A stretch of DNA of 64,000 bases from Prevotella fusca JCM 17724 (GCF_001262015.1 NZ_CP012075.1:1178001-1242000); one strand, 5' to 3'; positions 1-8,645 are shown, counted from the stretch's first letter. The notes: generated by a model from the sequence alone, not told the origin. Program-made: numbers and translations.

Positions 1-138
1 TTTATCTTTTGTTTTTCTTCCGTCTTAGAGTCCTTCTGTCTTTTATCTTTTGCATTTTGTCTGATGTGTTCAATATGGCTATATGGTAGGATATGTCACT
101 GCTAAAGCGTTATATGACAGTATGTTACGGTGCGAATA

Positions 139-207
139 TGTCCGACGGTGACAGGTAAGAGAAAAGAAAAATGTCCGATATTGACATATTTTTGTCCGAT
201 AGTGATA
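139..207. promoter_or_regulatory. Three operator-like repeats upstream of the first operon
   Basis: Three copies of a 15-bp imperfect palindrome are visible: TGTCCGACGGTGACA (139-153), TGTCCGATATTGACA (172-186) and TGTCCGATAGTGATA (193-207). Each has the form TGTC-N7-GACA, with the last copy degenerate. The starts are 33 and 21 bp apart and lie directly upstream of the promoter at 209-238, which suits a regulator binding site. The regulator is not identifiable here. Confidence 0.5.
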
Positions 208-208
208 G

Positions 209-238
209 TTGGTTTTGTGCCGTTTGTCCTTAAATTTG
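209..238 (+). promoter_or_regulatory. Bacteroidota-type promoter for the 273 gene
   Basis: A TAAATTTG box (231-238) matches the Bacteroidota -7 consensus TAnnTTTG, and a TTG at 209-211 lies 19 nt upstream in the -33 position. The predicted start near 245-250 leaves a short leader containing AAGGAGG before the ATG at 273. Confidence 0.55.
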
Positions 239-272
239 CAACAGAAACCAAAGCATAATACAAGGAGGCTAT

Positions 273-548
273 ATGGCACCACCCAAGGAAATAACACCAG
301 AGCAGAAACGGAACATGAAGTTTTCAGAGGACCGTTTTCAGTTGCTTGAAGACATCCATGAGATGATAGGCAAAGAGCTCGACAGCCGGGGGATACCGAG
401 GAGGGGAGTGCAGGAGCGGGAAAAGCCGATGCCCGTAGAGACTCCGACACCCGTGAAGCAATCCTTCTTCCGCCGCTTGTGGCAACATATGGCAAAGATG
501 ATGGGCGACAGATGGTGGGCTGGAGATGACAAAGGGTCGCCCGCATGA
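273..548 (+). CDS. Small basic hypothetical protein
   Basis: This is a 91-aa protein that I do not recognise. It is charged, with a helical N-terminal half (about residues 8-40), a Pro-rich middle around PVETPTPV, and a basic, Trp-rich tail (FFRRLWQHMAKMMGDRWW). It has no signal peptide or transmembrane segment. The start is supported by an AAGGAGG ribosome-binding site about 7 nt upstream and a good promoter. It lies upstream of the OmpA-like gene on the same strand, separated by a repetitive leader, so it may be the first gene of that operon. The Trp/Arg-rich tail might contact a membrane or nucleic acid; this is a guess. Confidence 0.5.
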   Translation: MAPPKEITPEQKRNMKFSEDRFQLLEDIHEMIGKELDSRGIPRRGVQEREKPMPVETPTPVKQSFFRRLWQHMAKMMGDRWWAGDDKGSPA

Positions 549-602
549 TTATAAATTACGCCGACACATACACGACCGGCATTGAGGCTGTAAGCCCAAA
601 GA

Positions 603-797
603 CTGACACTTGACTGTAACTGCAACCGTAAACTCTGACTTCAGATATTAACTGTAACTATAAAGATACTTCCAGAGCTCAGATATTAACGATGACTAAG
701 GCATGAATGCCGGAGCTCAGACACTTAACTGTAAACGTAGACTCAGACTTCAGATATTAACTGTAACTAAAAGAAATCCCACTTCTCAGATATTAAC
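603..797 (+). repeat. Degenerate tandem repeat of about 36 bp in a leader region
   Basis: Six related units carry a CAGATATTAAC-type core: a degenerate copy at 603-614, exact cores at 642-652, 680-690, 751-761 and 787-797, and a variant (CAGACACTTAAC) at 718-729. Spacing is 33-39 bp. The cores are often followed by TGTAACT. The block fills the 366-bp gap between the small gene and the OmpA-like gene. I see no coding potential there; a regulatory or slippage-prone leader is possible. Confidence 0.55.
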
Positions 798-914
798 AAT
801 AACTGCAACATGGTCAAAGCTCAGCTGCTTGACAGTGACGATAACCATAACGCCCAGACCTCCGACACGGCGTTGCTCCGCAGGGAGTTACAGCAGGGAG
901 GCACCTTATCTATT

Positions 915-2264
915 ATGAACAGAATGCGAACTAAACCGCTCATACCGCCGCTCAGCGGAAGATGGGCAAGAATAGGACTCATCCTGATGCTCTCAGCAGG
1001 TGCACTCGTCAGTGCACAGGCGCAGGAAGGGGGAGGCAGTAATCCGCTCACTTCGGTAAGATGGGCGGAGGCTGTATACACCCGGACATGGAGTATCTAT
1101 GCCGAGGGTGGACTGTCATGGGCTACGGACGTATGGTATCAGAACCTTGATGCCAAGCGCAGTTACAACCAGTCGCCAGCCGTCGGAGGTGGCGTAGACT
1201 TCACCATCCGTCCGTGGGTGCGTGTGGGAGCAGAGTATCTGTGGTCACGCTATCGCCGTGAACAGCGTTTCTCCAACCCTGATATGCGGACGATGCCGGT
1301 CAAGGTGTATGGTAACTATGTGATGAACTTCCACAATGCCAAGCTCGGCGTACAGTTCAATTTCATGGAGCTGTGGCGTGCACGGCGTGCGCAGTGGCTC
1401 AATGTCTGGGTGGGGACAGGCATGGGATATTCCTTTATCAAGGGCAATGAATACGGAATATTCTTCAACAACACAATGACGCAGAACGGACAGACGACAC
1501 CTGCCGGAAGTGATGTAACCGTCGATGATGAGTCAGGTCTGACCCTCACCGGCAATGTCCGCACGACAAACCGGCATGAGGATTTCAACAAACTCTATAT
1601 CCCTACAACGCTGCATGTTGAGGCTGACGTGAGCCGCCGCTTCACAGTCGGACTGAAGGGAGAGATGGACTGGCTGTTGAGCCGTGGAGGTATTGCCCCG
1701 AAGAACTATGTCTTTGCCCTTGCCACCGTGCGCTACAACTTCGTTGCAAGCCGTGCAAAGGTGCAGCAGGGTTACTATGAAGGGGAACTTTCCCTGCTTA
1801 ACGACCGTGTGAATGCACTCCAGAAAGAGGCTGCGGAAAGCAGGGAACGTGCCGACCGGGAGGCTACTGAACGGCAGCGGGCAGAACAGAAGAATGCTGA
1901 TTTGCAACAACGTCTCTCTGAATATGAAAGCAGCATGAATGCCCAGAGTCCTGCCGTTCAGATCTCACACTATGTCCAGTTCGCCCATAACTGTGCCGGC
2001 ATAAGCCGTGATGAGCTTGCTCATCTCAGGTACTTTGCGTCGTATATGCGTGGACATCAGCTCTCTATCATCGCCGAAGCCAGTACGCCCGGCCCGACAG
2101 GCTATAATCAGAAACTCTCCGAACGCCGTCTCAAGCGTGTGGTCAAGGTGCTCTTGAAGGAAGGATTTGCCAAGGAAGACCTCCATCCGCAGGTTGCCAT
2201 CGGCGAACAGGACGGTAAACCCGATGCGGAAGGACGAAGAGTTACGATTAAATTAGTCAAGTGA
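915..2264 (+). CDS. OmpA-family outer-membrane protein
   Basis: This is a probable outer-membrane beta-barrel with a C-terminal OmpA-like peptidoglycan-binding domain. From the ATG at 915 the product has 449 aa. The N-terminus is a signal peptide: basic start, a hydrophobic core around IGLILMLSAGALVSA, and cleavage near AQAQ. Residues about 35-270 alternate as expected for a barrel (many Trp/Tyr, for example WVRVGAEYLW). A coiled coil rich in Glu, Arg and Gln follows (about 290-340). The last 100 residues resemble OmpA, including the NQKLSERRLKRV stretch typical of that fold. An ATG at 810 would add 35 residues ahead of the signal peptide, so I rejected it. GAGG-like bases lie about 15 nt upstream of the chosen start. 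A lipoprotein gene follows on the same strand. A structural or adhesive envelope role is an inference. Confidence 0.75.
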   Translation: MNRMRTKPLIPPLSGRWARIGLILMLSAGALVSAQAQEGGGSNPLTSVRWAEAVYTRTWSIYAEGGLSWATDVWYQNLDAKRSYNQSPAVGGGVDFTIRPWVRVGAEYLWSRYRREQRFSNPDMRTMPVKVYGNYVMNFHNAKLGVQFNFMELWRARRAQWLNVWVGTGMGYSFIKGNEYGIFFNNTMTQNGQTTPAGSDVTVDDESGLTLTGNVRTTNRHEDFNKLYIPTTLHVEADVSRRFTVGLKGEMDWLLSRGGIAPKNYVFALATVRYNFVASRAKVQQGYYEGELSLLNDRVNALQKEAAESRERADREATERQRAEQKNADLQQRLSEYESSMNAQSPAVQISHYVQFAHNCAGISRDELAHLRYFASYMRGHQLSIIAEASTPGPTGYNQKLSERRLKRVVKVLLKEGFAKEDLHPQVAIGEQDGKPDAEGRRVTIKLVK

Positions 2265-2390
2265 ACAAGTTTATGAGTTGACGAGTTTATAAGTAAACGA
2301 GTTGACGAGTGAACGAGTTAATCATGGGAAAGTTGACGGGTTGACTGATTGACAAGCAAAGAAGTTGACAGTTGACAAGTTGAAAGGAAA
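2262..2390. repeat. GTTGACGAGTT-type low-complexity spacer
   Basis: The gap after the OmpA-like gene holds many degenerate copies of an octamer-like motif (GTTGACGAGT, GTTGACAAGT, GTGAACGAGT). The same simple motif recurs at 4553-4635, 15745-15806 (reverse), 45548-45620 (reverse), 54597-54655 and 55075-55104 (reverse). It is always intergenic and lacks coding signs. Confidence 0.6.
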
Positions 2391-2505
2391 GAAGCAAACA
2401 AGTAAAAATGCGGGTACGGGAAGTGATGAGAGGAATGTAACGACAGGACGGTTATCATGAGTCCTTCGGTTTCTCCGGCTCCCCGACTCACTTAAAACAA
2501 CCATT

Positions 2506-3717
2506 ATGAGACATCTTAAATCACTCCTGTTCGCCATCACCATGCTGCTGGCAACACCTGTGCTCTTCACTGCGTGCCAGGAAGATGCACCTGAAATTAA
2601 TTACACAATGAACGTGTCGGTGACCAACGACTTCTCGAAGGTCGTGAAGGCTATCAACGACGGCTTCCTGAAGAACGAACAGGCTGTTGCGAGCCTTACC
2701 AAGGCCATCGACGAGATGAATACTACACAGGAAAAGAAGATGCAGGCAATTGTAGAGGTGCTGACCTCTGTGCAGTCTACGCTTGAAGCAAAACTTGCTG
2801 CAATAGAGGGAGCTATACGGGCGCAGACATTGTCAGTCGAAGAGAAGTTGAAACTCTTGACGACGGCTGTCAGCTCACTGCCTGACTATAGCTCGCAGCT
2901 CGCAGCAATCAAGACTGCCATCAACAATCTTCCTGACTACAGCGACAATCTCTCTGCCATTGAAGCAGCCATCAGCACCATGCCTGACTACAGCTCTAAG
3001 TTCAACGCTGTCGTTGATGCTCTCGGTGCACTGAAGGATAAGGTGGATCAGGTGGGTACAGAACAAGGCAAGGTCTCTGAAGAGATTGCCAAGACCACCG
3101 AAGCTATCGACAAACTTGTTGCAGCTGTGAACAGTGGCAATACTGACGCAGCCAAGGCTCTCGCAGACATCGTAAAGCAGCTCGAAGAACTGAAAGGTAA
3201 GATTGGTTCCGGCGGCGGTTCCGGTGGTGGTTCCGGTGGTGGATCTGGTGGTTCTGATGAAGAAGACAGTGCTACCTTTGGCAGTATAGTGGAATCTATT
3301 GATAGGATGAACTCAAAGTCATTCGAACTTCATAACGGTACATTCTACTTTAGAACGGACGAAGGAAGATACGGAATGGCTAAGGTGTACAGTATTAGAA
3401 AGTGGGGATCATTAGGTCATGCTAAAGATAGAACTCAATTTGTAATCAAATATGTTGTTTTTAATACAAATGGTAAGGTTCATAGGAGAGGTGATATGGT
3501 CTTTGAGACTCACTACGGAGCACCGGCTGGTGGAGTAAAGCGAGATTTGGACTTTGATACTGGTTTATTGGGAGGATTTGGCGTTGACTTCCATGTAAAA
3601 GTGGAAGAAAAGATGTTCTTTGATGGTGATTTCACTTATTATAAAGTAAATAAGGCAAAGTTTGATCCTAAGAACAAAGCACGGGCTGTGGTCTTTCTTA
3701 AGAAACCAGACGAATAA
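2506..3717 (+). CDS. Coiled-coil lipoprotein with Gly-Ser linker and variable C-terminal domain
   Basis: This is a 403-aa predicted surface or periplasmic lipoprotein. The signal peptide ends in a lipobox (LFTAC, Cys about residue 24). Residues about 35-230 form a long coiled coil containing three related units around LPDYS/MPDYS (DYSSQLAAIK, DYSDNLSAIE, DYSSKFNAVV). A striking flexible linker follows, (GGGS)n around residues 237-251, then an acidic patch and a compact C-terminal domain of about 145 aa that I do not recognise. Base composition shifts at the linker: the coiled-coil part is GC-rich with the codon style of the upstream OmpA-like gene, and the C-terminal part is AT-rich. That suggests the C-terminal domain was acquired separately. 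Pairing with the OmpA-like protein suggests a shared envelope structure. Confidence 0.65.
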   Translation: MRHLKSLLFAITMLLATPVLFTACQEDAPEINYTMNVSVTNDFSKVVKAINDGFLKNEQAVASLTKAIDEMNTTQEKKMQAIVEVLTSVQSTLEAKLAAIEGAIRAQTLSVEEKLKLLTTAVSSLPDYSSQLAAIKTAINNLPDYSDNLSAIEAAISTMPDYSSKFNAVVDALGALKDKVDQVGTEQGKVSEEIAKTTEAIDKLVAAVNSGNTDAAKALADIVKQLEELKGKIGSGGGSGGGSGGGSGGSDEEDSATFGSIVESIDRMNSKSFELHNGTFYFRTDEGRYGMAKVYSIRKWGSLGHAKDRTQFVIKYVVFNTNGKVHRRGDMVFETHYGAPAGGVKRDLDFDTGLLGGFGVDFHVKVEEKMFFDGDFTYYKVNKAKFDPKNKARAVVFLKKPDE

Positions 3718-4000
3718 TGCCTTTACTGTTACAAGGTGGAATGAAGCCAATAAACTCCATCACTGAAGAGAAGGTCGTAAATTCATAAAACCCTCTTAAT
3801 AACTTTCCTCCAGCCGCTGGGCTGGAGGGAAGCAGACAAGAAAGAAGAAAATATAATAGATGCATATATACTTTTGTTTTTGAACATTCAATTTAGTAAG
3901 ACATTTCATTCTTTAAATCCTGTAGTACGAAAGCCGAGCCTTTGGTGAAAAGGTGACCTTTCAATTAAACGACAACTAACTAAGTTAGCCACACGTTGAG

Positions 4001-4038
4001 GGCCGGTCTGGAATATTCCAGAACCGGCTCTTTTCTTA
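4001..4038 (+). terminator. Rho-independent terminator downstream of the lipoprotein gene
   Basis: A near-perfect hairpin runs from GCCGGTCTGGAAT to ATTCCAGAACCGGC, followed by TCTTTTCTT. It lies about 280 bp after the stop at 3717, and the stretch between has no ORF. It could instead end a small RNA transcribed from about 3900. Confidence 0.6.
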
Positions 4039-4087
4039 TTTCAGCATCTGATACTGCTTTTCAGGCGTTGACAGGGTGAGTTCTTTG

Positions 4088-4553
4088 GGTTCTTCCGTTA
4101 AATGCGTAGATCGGAAACAGGATAAAGGCTTATACACCTGTATGGTATGACCATCCAAAATCAGACGGTCTCACAAAAAGGATAATGCACAAAATAAAAA
4201 TGCAGAAAAGGCAAACAGATACCGTGTCTTTCCGTCTTCTACAAACGACTTGTTCCCATATCACTCAACGTTTGTAAACTATTTTCATGCAGTTCAAAAC
4301 CAACATATGGTCTCTTGGCTTTGAAAAGACGCCCAATTGGCTTGCAATAGACGCCCTTTTGAGGTCTAACTGACGCCCTTTTGAAGTCCAATTAAGCACC
4401 TTTTCTTGCACTACCTTATAACTAACTGATTTACTGTTGGTTGCAGACTTGCTTTTTACACGTGTTTTTGCCTTTATCTGTAGGTGTTTTATCCGAAATT
4501 ATGTCATGATTTTTCAATCCGTTGTCTGCCTTTTCAAAGTATTAAAAGGAGCG
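4088..4553 (-). mobile_element. MITE-like element, copy A (one end missing)
   Basis: It starts with the terminal repeat GGTTCTTCCGTTAAATGCG and is colinear with the reverse complement of the intact copies at 41698-42293 and 47886-48499. It carries a four-unit 22-bp array at 4308-4395 and the TTTTTACACGTGTTTTT near-palindrome. The far end, including the second terminal repeat, is lost where the GTTGAC spacer begins near 4553. I see no conserved ORF. Confidence 0.65.
4308..4395 (-). repeat. Four-unit 22-bp repeat array (copy A)
   Basis: Units are 4308-4329, 4330-4351, 4352-4373 and 4374-4395, read on the minus strand. Each resembles the core AATTGGACTTCAATTAA with a GGGCG or AGCACC boundary. 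A GTGCAAGAAAAGGTGC-type flank precedes the first unit. Confidence 0.75.
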
Positions 4554-4694
4554 AACAAGTTGACGAGTGAACAAGTTGACAAGGTGCGTGTGAAAAGGAG
4601 TGAACAAGTTGACAAGTGAACGAGTTGACAGGGTGCGTGTGAAAAGGGATATAACGGTCGTCGTAATCATAAAACTTAAACCACCCGCAATGGC

Positions 4695-4803
4695 GTGAGC
4701 TTCTGTGAGTTCTTCGGCCTTTAGGTCTTTGTGCCTTCTGCTCCGTCAAATCTGTTCTTCTGTGTTCATCTGTGAGAAAATCCGCACCAAGCCGTGAGGG
4801 TTC
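4695..4803. repeat. Dispersed spacer repeat, inverted copy at 28514-28640
   Basis: The segment with CTTCGGCCTTTAGGTC and GTGTTCATCTGTGAGAAAA is the reverse complement, with changes, of 28514-28640 (CTCACAGATGAACACAGATT, CCTCTAAAGGTCGAAG). Both copies lie next to copies of the MITE-like element. It shows no coding potential. It ends beside the first immunity gene. Confidence 0.5.
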
Positions 4804-4812
4804 TCTGGATGG

Positions 4813-5253
4813 TTATCGGGCAGTCTTCATGCAGTTCAGGAAGTCGCTGAAAGTCTCTGCCAGGAAATACGTGTTGCAGTCATCATCCGACTGTTCAAAA
4901 ACGTACGCATGGTCGTAGTAATACAGCCCCCTGTTCTCTCCCTCTGGCATCAGGAGCAGGAAGCCCCCGTCCTGAAAGTCGCCTATAAGCAGGGAATGTT
5001 CAGGTATGTCCTCCTCATACTCCCGGTTCCAATACGCAAGCGTCAATGCCCTGCTCAAGGCATCATCCGTGCTGAACAGATTGTTGGGCATGACATCCTC
5101 GTCCAGTTCTTTCACCTTGACAAGATAGTCCTCCATGTTGACCCCGTTGTGCTTGGACAGGAACGACTTGTAGTCTTCGGGGAAACAGAATGAGAAGTCA
5201 TCCTCTATTTTATTGAAGACGGCTGTTTTTGTGGATAATACATTGAATTCCAT
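4813..5253 (-). CDS. SUKH (SMI1/KNR4) family immunity protein
   Basis: This 146-aa cytosolic protein has the SUKH fold signature: an FPEDYKSFLSKHNG segment near residues 24-37 and a C-terminal FLAETFSDFLNCM helix. SUKH proteins commonly neutralise nuclease and other toxins of contact-dependent and T6SS systems. No matching toxin lies next to it, so it looks like an orphan immunity gene. It is first (most promoter-distal) in a run of small minus-strand genes extending to 9.5 kb. Confidence 0.75.
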   Translation of the reverse strand: MEFNVLSTKTAVFNKIEDDFSFCFPEDYKSFLSKHNGVNMEDYLVKVKELDEDVMPNNLFSTDDALSRALTLAYWNREYEEDIPEHSLLIGDFQDGGFLLLMPEGENRGLYYYDHAYVFEQSDDDCNTYFLAETFSDFLNCMKTAR

Positions 5254-5388
5254 AGATACGTGTGTTAATTTTCAGTTGTTCTTTTTAATAGGGACACCAC
5301 CACGCTGCGTGAATCCCCTCGATAGTGGTTTCCTTTTCATTGTGATGCCGGACGTTTTCCCGATGGTTACTTCCCTTTCCGTGAAAAC

Positions 5389-5985
5389 CTATCTGTTATT
5401 AAGTAACTTGTCCCATTCTTCAAAGGTGAGAGGTGGAAGTCCCTGTGCTTTCCGTTCGTTGTTCCTATACTCAACATATAAAGGAGTAATGGTAACACTG
5501 CCCTGCTTCATCACCTGCCGGAGCTCTTCCTGGGTGGGCTGGGGCGAAGTCGTGAGGCTTTCCATAAAGCTGTTCAGGTCCGTACCCACTTGAGCCGGGT
5601 ACTTCTGGTTGTCCTCCAGTCCCCAGTCATCTTCTTCATGGAACCAGTAATAGATGTTGCCCGTGCCCTTGTGCATGCACAGCAGGTCGCCGCCATCAAC
5701 GATAGCAATGGGGAAGAGTTCGTCAGGCATCCGCCCTTCATACACCCCGATAATGTGGATTATGTCGTAGTTTTTCTTTGAGGAAAAGCCTAAGAAGTAA
5801 TCAATTGAGAACTCGATGCCCTTCTTCTTGTAATGATTCAGCCGTGACATGCAGACATTGTTTGCCTGTATGAAGTCCCTTAACGATGGAAGGAGGTCTG
5901 TTCCGATGGCTTTCTTCAGCTCCTCCAGCCTCTCCGTCATCACGTCATCTGACGGCAATGGCTCTAAATTACGAAATCTGTTCAT
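5389..5985 (-). CDS. SUKH-like immunity protein
   Basis: This 198-aa product resembles SMI1/KNR4 proteins. A helical N-terminus with DLLPSLRDFIQANN leads to a central strand set with ELFPIAIVDGGDLLCMHKGTGNIYYW cut into the usual order (Pro-Ile-Ala, then Gly-Gly-Asp, then Tyr-Tyr-Trp), and then a helix around LNSFMESL. A C-terminal extension ends in PPLTFEEWDKLLNNR. A similar tail (DGLPPLVQ) occurs in the SUKH protein at 49121-49708, which suggests one subfamily. It starts 8 nt after the stop of the upstream gene, consistent with co-transcription. Confidence 0.7.
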   Translation of the reverse strand: MNRFRNLEPLPSDDVMTERLEELKKAIGTDLLPSLRDFIQANNVCMSRLNHYKKKGIEFSIDYFLGFSSKKNYDIIHIIGVYEGRMPDELFPIAIVDGGDLLCMHKGTGNIYYWFHEEDDWGLEDNQKYPAQVGTDLNSFMESLTTSPQPTQEELRQVMKQGSVTITPLYVEYRNNERKAQGLPPLTFEEWDKLLNNR

Positions 5986-5993
5986 TGTTTTCT

Positions 5994-6467
5994 CTATCCT
6001 TGAGTTATGAATATTGTCTTATAGCAATCATCTGCTTCTTTGACTTCATGGTAATACACCTTCGTGCCTTTTATATACTTACATTCCGATAAGCTGCTTT
6101 TTTTCAGCCAGAGAATAACATCCGCATTATCTTTGTTGTAGATATAGAGCGAGGGTGGGGTGTCAACTCCTTTCAGAATAGCATTGTCCCATTTAAAAGG
6201 AAGGCGGGTTTTCGTGTAGGAGTCACTTATGCTAACACATAACATAACCCCAATTTCAAGATTGAGTTCTTTGATGTAACGGGTAAAGTCATTATAAATA
6301 TGCACGGAAGCATCCCACCACAGATCCTTGTCTTTTGGCAGACTATCGACAATTTCGTCAATGTGGTAGTCATCATGAAAGTCTTGGGATGTATTACCAC
6401 ACCGCTCCACCCATTGCCTGATGAAGGAAGTATTGTTTTGTTGATTGTTCTTATATTCCCCAGCCAT
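5994..6467 (-). CDS. Hypothetical protein, probable orphan immunity
   Basis: This 157-aa soluble protein is not one I recognise. It is acidic, mixed alpha/beta, with Trp-rich patches (DLWWDAS, VILWLKK). It has no signal peptide. The gene lies between a SUKH gene and a TPR gene on the same strand, and its size and composition match typical immunity proteins, so immunity is assigned by context only. Confidence 0.5.
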   Translation of the reverse strand: MAGEYKNNQQNNTSFIRQWVERCGNTSQDFHDDYHIDEIVDSLPKDKDLWWDASVHIYNDFTRYIKELNLEIGVMLCVSISDSYTKTRLPFKWDNAILKGVDTPPSLYIYNKDNADVILWLKKSSLSECKYIKGTKVYYHEVKEADDCYKTIFITQG

Positions 6468-6706
6468 ATCCTTTCAAATACTTTATATGTTGGTCAATTG
6501 CCAATCTGCCATTGGCAGTAATGCCCCTCTCTTGCCGTTTCCAACTGCTGTGCTGATGCCTTGCACATGTGGTGCTGATGGCAAGCACGGTGCAGAGTGC
6601 AGCCGTCGTGGGAGCAGCTTGCAGTCAGGAAAAGGTTTGTTCTGCCGGAAACTGACGACGGGAACACCCATGCTGATGTTCCCCTTTATCTTCCCAAGGC
6701 TGACAT

Positions 6707-7576
6707 CTATTCCTCTTTCTTGGAAATAAAGTCATTGATGTACACCTTGAACTCGTCATCGTCAGTGGTGAAGATTTCATCTCCATCCAGCATGTAGGCA
6801 CGCATCAAGGAGTCCTGTGCCGCCTTTGTTTCGCCCATCTTGATAAGGTTCCTGCCGTTGGCATACCATACGTAAGGGTTCTCTATCCCGTTCCCATCCC
6901 TTAAGGCTGTGGCATAGTAGCTGTCAGCAATCGTATATTGCCCGGTTTCATAATAGGTGTCACCGAGGGATGTAACCAATGTGGTGTAAATATCCCAGTC
7001 TGATTTGGGTTCTGGAAGAATGTCTATCGCCGACTGATAGGCAGCTATTGCATCCTCATACCTTTCTTCAGCCACAGCCTCGTCGCCCTTGTCAAGTTTC
7101 TGGCAGATTGTCTGAAAGAGGGAGTCGGGCAGGGTTTCATCCTCTTCATCCTTTTGGGAGTTCTTGTAGAAGTCAAGGTATTCACGCTTGTCGTCCTGGA
7201 AATATCTGTGACCAGCAGCCTTTACCACCATGTCCCAGTGTTTCCTTGCATCGTCATAATCACCTTTCTCAAAACAGTACTTGCCCATCAGGTGCATGGT
7301 TTCCTCATCGGATAAGTGAAGGTTATTGTTGTTTTCGATAAGTCTGTTGATCCACTTCTTTGCCTCTTCAATGTCGCCATGACTCAAAGAGTTGTTAAAG
7401 AAGGATTTAGCATAGTTATAGGCTTGGTTCCAGTTCTCAACAGGTGAGGGGAACTGCTCCCATCCTTTTTCCCCTAACTCAAGGAACATTTCATAGTTCT
7501 CTTTCTCGAGTTCCTGGAAAGCCTGCTTGCCATAGGCGATAACTTTATCGAACTTCTCTTGCTCTAATAATGCCAT
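6707..7576 (-). CDS. TPR-repeat protein in immunity array
   Basis: This 289-aa protein is made of tetratricopeptide-like helix pairs. Recognisable units lie around YCFEKGDYDDARKHW, AVAEERYEDAIAAYQSAI and YYETGQYTIADSYYATAL, followed by LIKMGETKAAQDSLMRA. It has no signal peptide. TPR and other solenoid proteins occur as immunity factors in polymorphic-toxin loci. The surrounding immunity genes suggest that role, but a housekeeping scaffold cannot be excluded. The 240-bp gap on its downstream side (6468-6706) holds no convincing gene. Confidence 0.6.
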   Translation of the reverse strand: MALLEQEKFDKVIAYGKQAFQELEKENYEMFLELGEKGWEQFPSPVENWNQAYNYAKSFFNNSLSHGDIEEAKKWINRLIENNNNLHLSDEETMHLMGKYCFEKGDYDDARKHWDMVVKAAGHRYFQDDKREYLDFYKNSQKDEEDETLPDSLFQTICQKLDKGDEAVAEERYEDAIAAYQSAIDILPEPKSDWDIYTTLVTSLGDTYYETGQYTIADSYYATALRDGNGIENPYVWYANGRNLIKMGETKAAQDSLMRAYMLDGDEIFTTDDDEFKVYINDFISKKEE

Positions 7577-7621
7577 AAGATTAGTTTTAATTGTTGTATT
7601 GCTGGGGAATAAGCGGTTGTC

Positions 7622-7948
7622 TTACCATTTCTGTAGCACAAACTGGGATGGGATTTCCCATGAATCAGTATAGTATCTTTTGATAATATCCACACAGTCC
7701 CGGTACTCACATTCTTTCACGTATGAGCCTCCTTCAGCCGGGACGGGTATGTCTACCAGCCAAATATTATCTCTCAGGTAGGCAAACTGGACAACTTCAT
7801 CGTCCGGTTTTTCCAACCCCAGAAAGCTGTCCTCATCTTCTGACAAGTCAAAGAACCTGTCAAGTACGCTGTCCAATGATGCTTCTATGGCATCATTTGC
7901 GGCAATGCCACTGTTTGACACACCGTCATTCCAAAACATTCTTATCAT
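7622..7948 (-). CDS. Hypothetical small acidic protein, probable immunity
   Basis: This 108-aa, strongly acidic protein (DLSEDEDSFLG, EKPDDE) is not assigned to a family. It ends with a helix and strand pattern (CVDIIKRYYTD, WEIPSQFVLQKW). The acidic character and its placement 4 nt after the stop of the HEAT gene upstream fit a small immunity protein that masks a basic toxin surface. This is an inference from context. Confidence 0.5.
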   Translation of the reverse strand: MIRMFWNDGVSNSGIAANDAIEASLDSVLDRFFDLSEDEDSFLGLEKPDDEVVQFAYLRDNIWLVDIPVPAEGGSYVKECEYRDCVDIIKRYYTDSWEIPSQFVLQKW

Positions 7949-7952
7949 AAGC

Positions 7953-8645
7953 CTATAGGTTTAAAATCTTACACTTTGCCTTTGCCACATCGCCCGATAC
8001 CTCGCCGGAGCAGGGATTTTCCTTGAGACCATACTTTACCTTTGTGAGTTCCTGGAGGACTACTATCATAATGGCAAGAGCCTCTTCGTCCGTTTCCTCG
8101 GGCAGGCAGGTACGGATAAAATCCACAATCTCGTCTTTTGTTTCCGAATGTCTGAAGTATATCTGACGCATGGCAGAAACCGTGAAGCCCCTCAAGAGGC
8201 CGACTTCCTCAGATGGGTAATGTGCTTTCAGGACGTCAACCGCTTCCGCATCGCCCAGCCATCCGCATACGATAACAGCCTTGCACCTCACTTCCCGGTC
8301 GTCATCTTTAAGGAAAGGGACGATGGCGGGCAGGTGTTTCTTGTCATACGTCAGTCCTATAAGGTGGATGATGTTGGACTTGACAAGGCTGTCCGCCTCA
8401 TTGCCCAGCTTCCCCAACAGGAACGACAGTCCCCCGTCCCCCCTCTTCAAGAACCCCTTTCCTAAGATTCTTTTCAAGTCATCGTTGTCCGTTTCGTTAA
8501 AGTAAGCATAGTGACGTTCCATGCCTTCTGCCGAAGAGTCCTGCAACAGGACATTCAGGAAGTCATTGTGCACCTTAAAGCTGTCAGTTTCCAAGGCTTT
8601 CTTGTAAGCCGATGAAATTCCTTCGTAATCCATAGTCAAATCCAT
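7953..8645 (-). CDS. HEAT-repeat protein, probable immunity
   Basis: This 230-aa alpha-solenoid protein has HEAT-like helix pairs: LPAIVPFLKDDDREVRCKAV is the clearest, with VICGWLGDAEAVDVLKAHY next. It has no signal peptide or membrane segment. HEAT-type proteins are a known architecture among immunity proteins. Gene order and tight spacing (4 nt to the next gene, 24 nt from the previous one) place it in one transcript with the neighbours. Confidence 0.6.
   Translation of the reverse strand: MDLTMDYEGISSAYKKALETDSFKVHNDFLNVLLQDSSAEGMERHYAYFNETDNDDLKRILGKGFLKRGDGGLSFLLGKLGNEADSLVKSNIIHLIGLTYDKKHLPAIVPFLKDDDREVRCKAVIVCGWLGDAEAVDVLKAHYPSEEVGLLRGFTVSAMRQIYFRHSETKDEIVDFIRTCLPEETDEEALAIMIVVLQELTKVKYGLKENPCSGEVSGDVAKAKCKILNL

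Noticed and set aside
4308..4395. CRISPR array
   Set aside because: Units are contiguous 22-mers without spacers, only four per locus, and no cas gene is seen.
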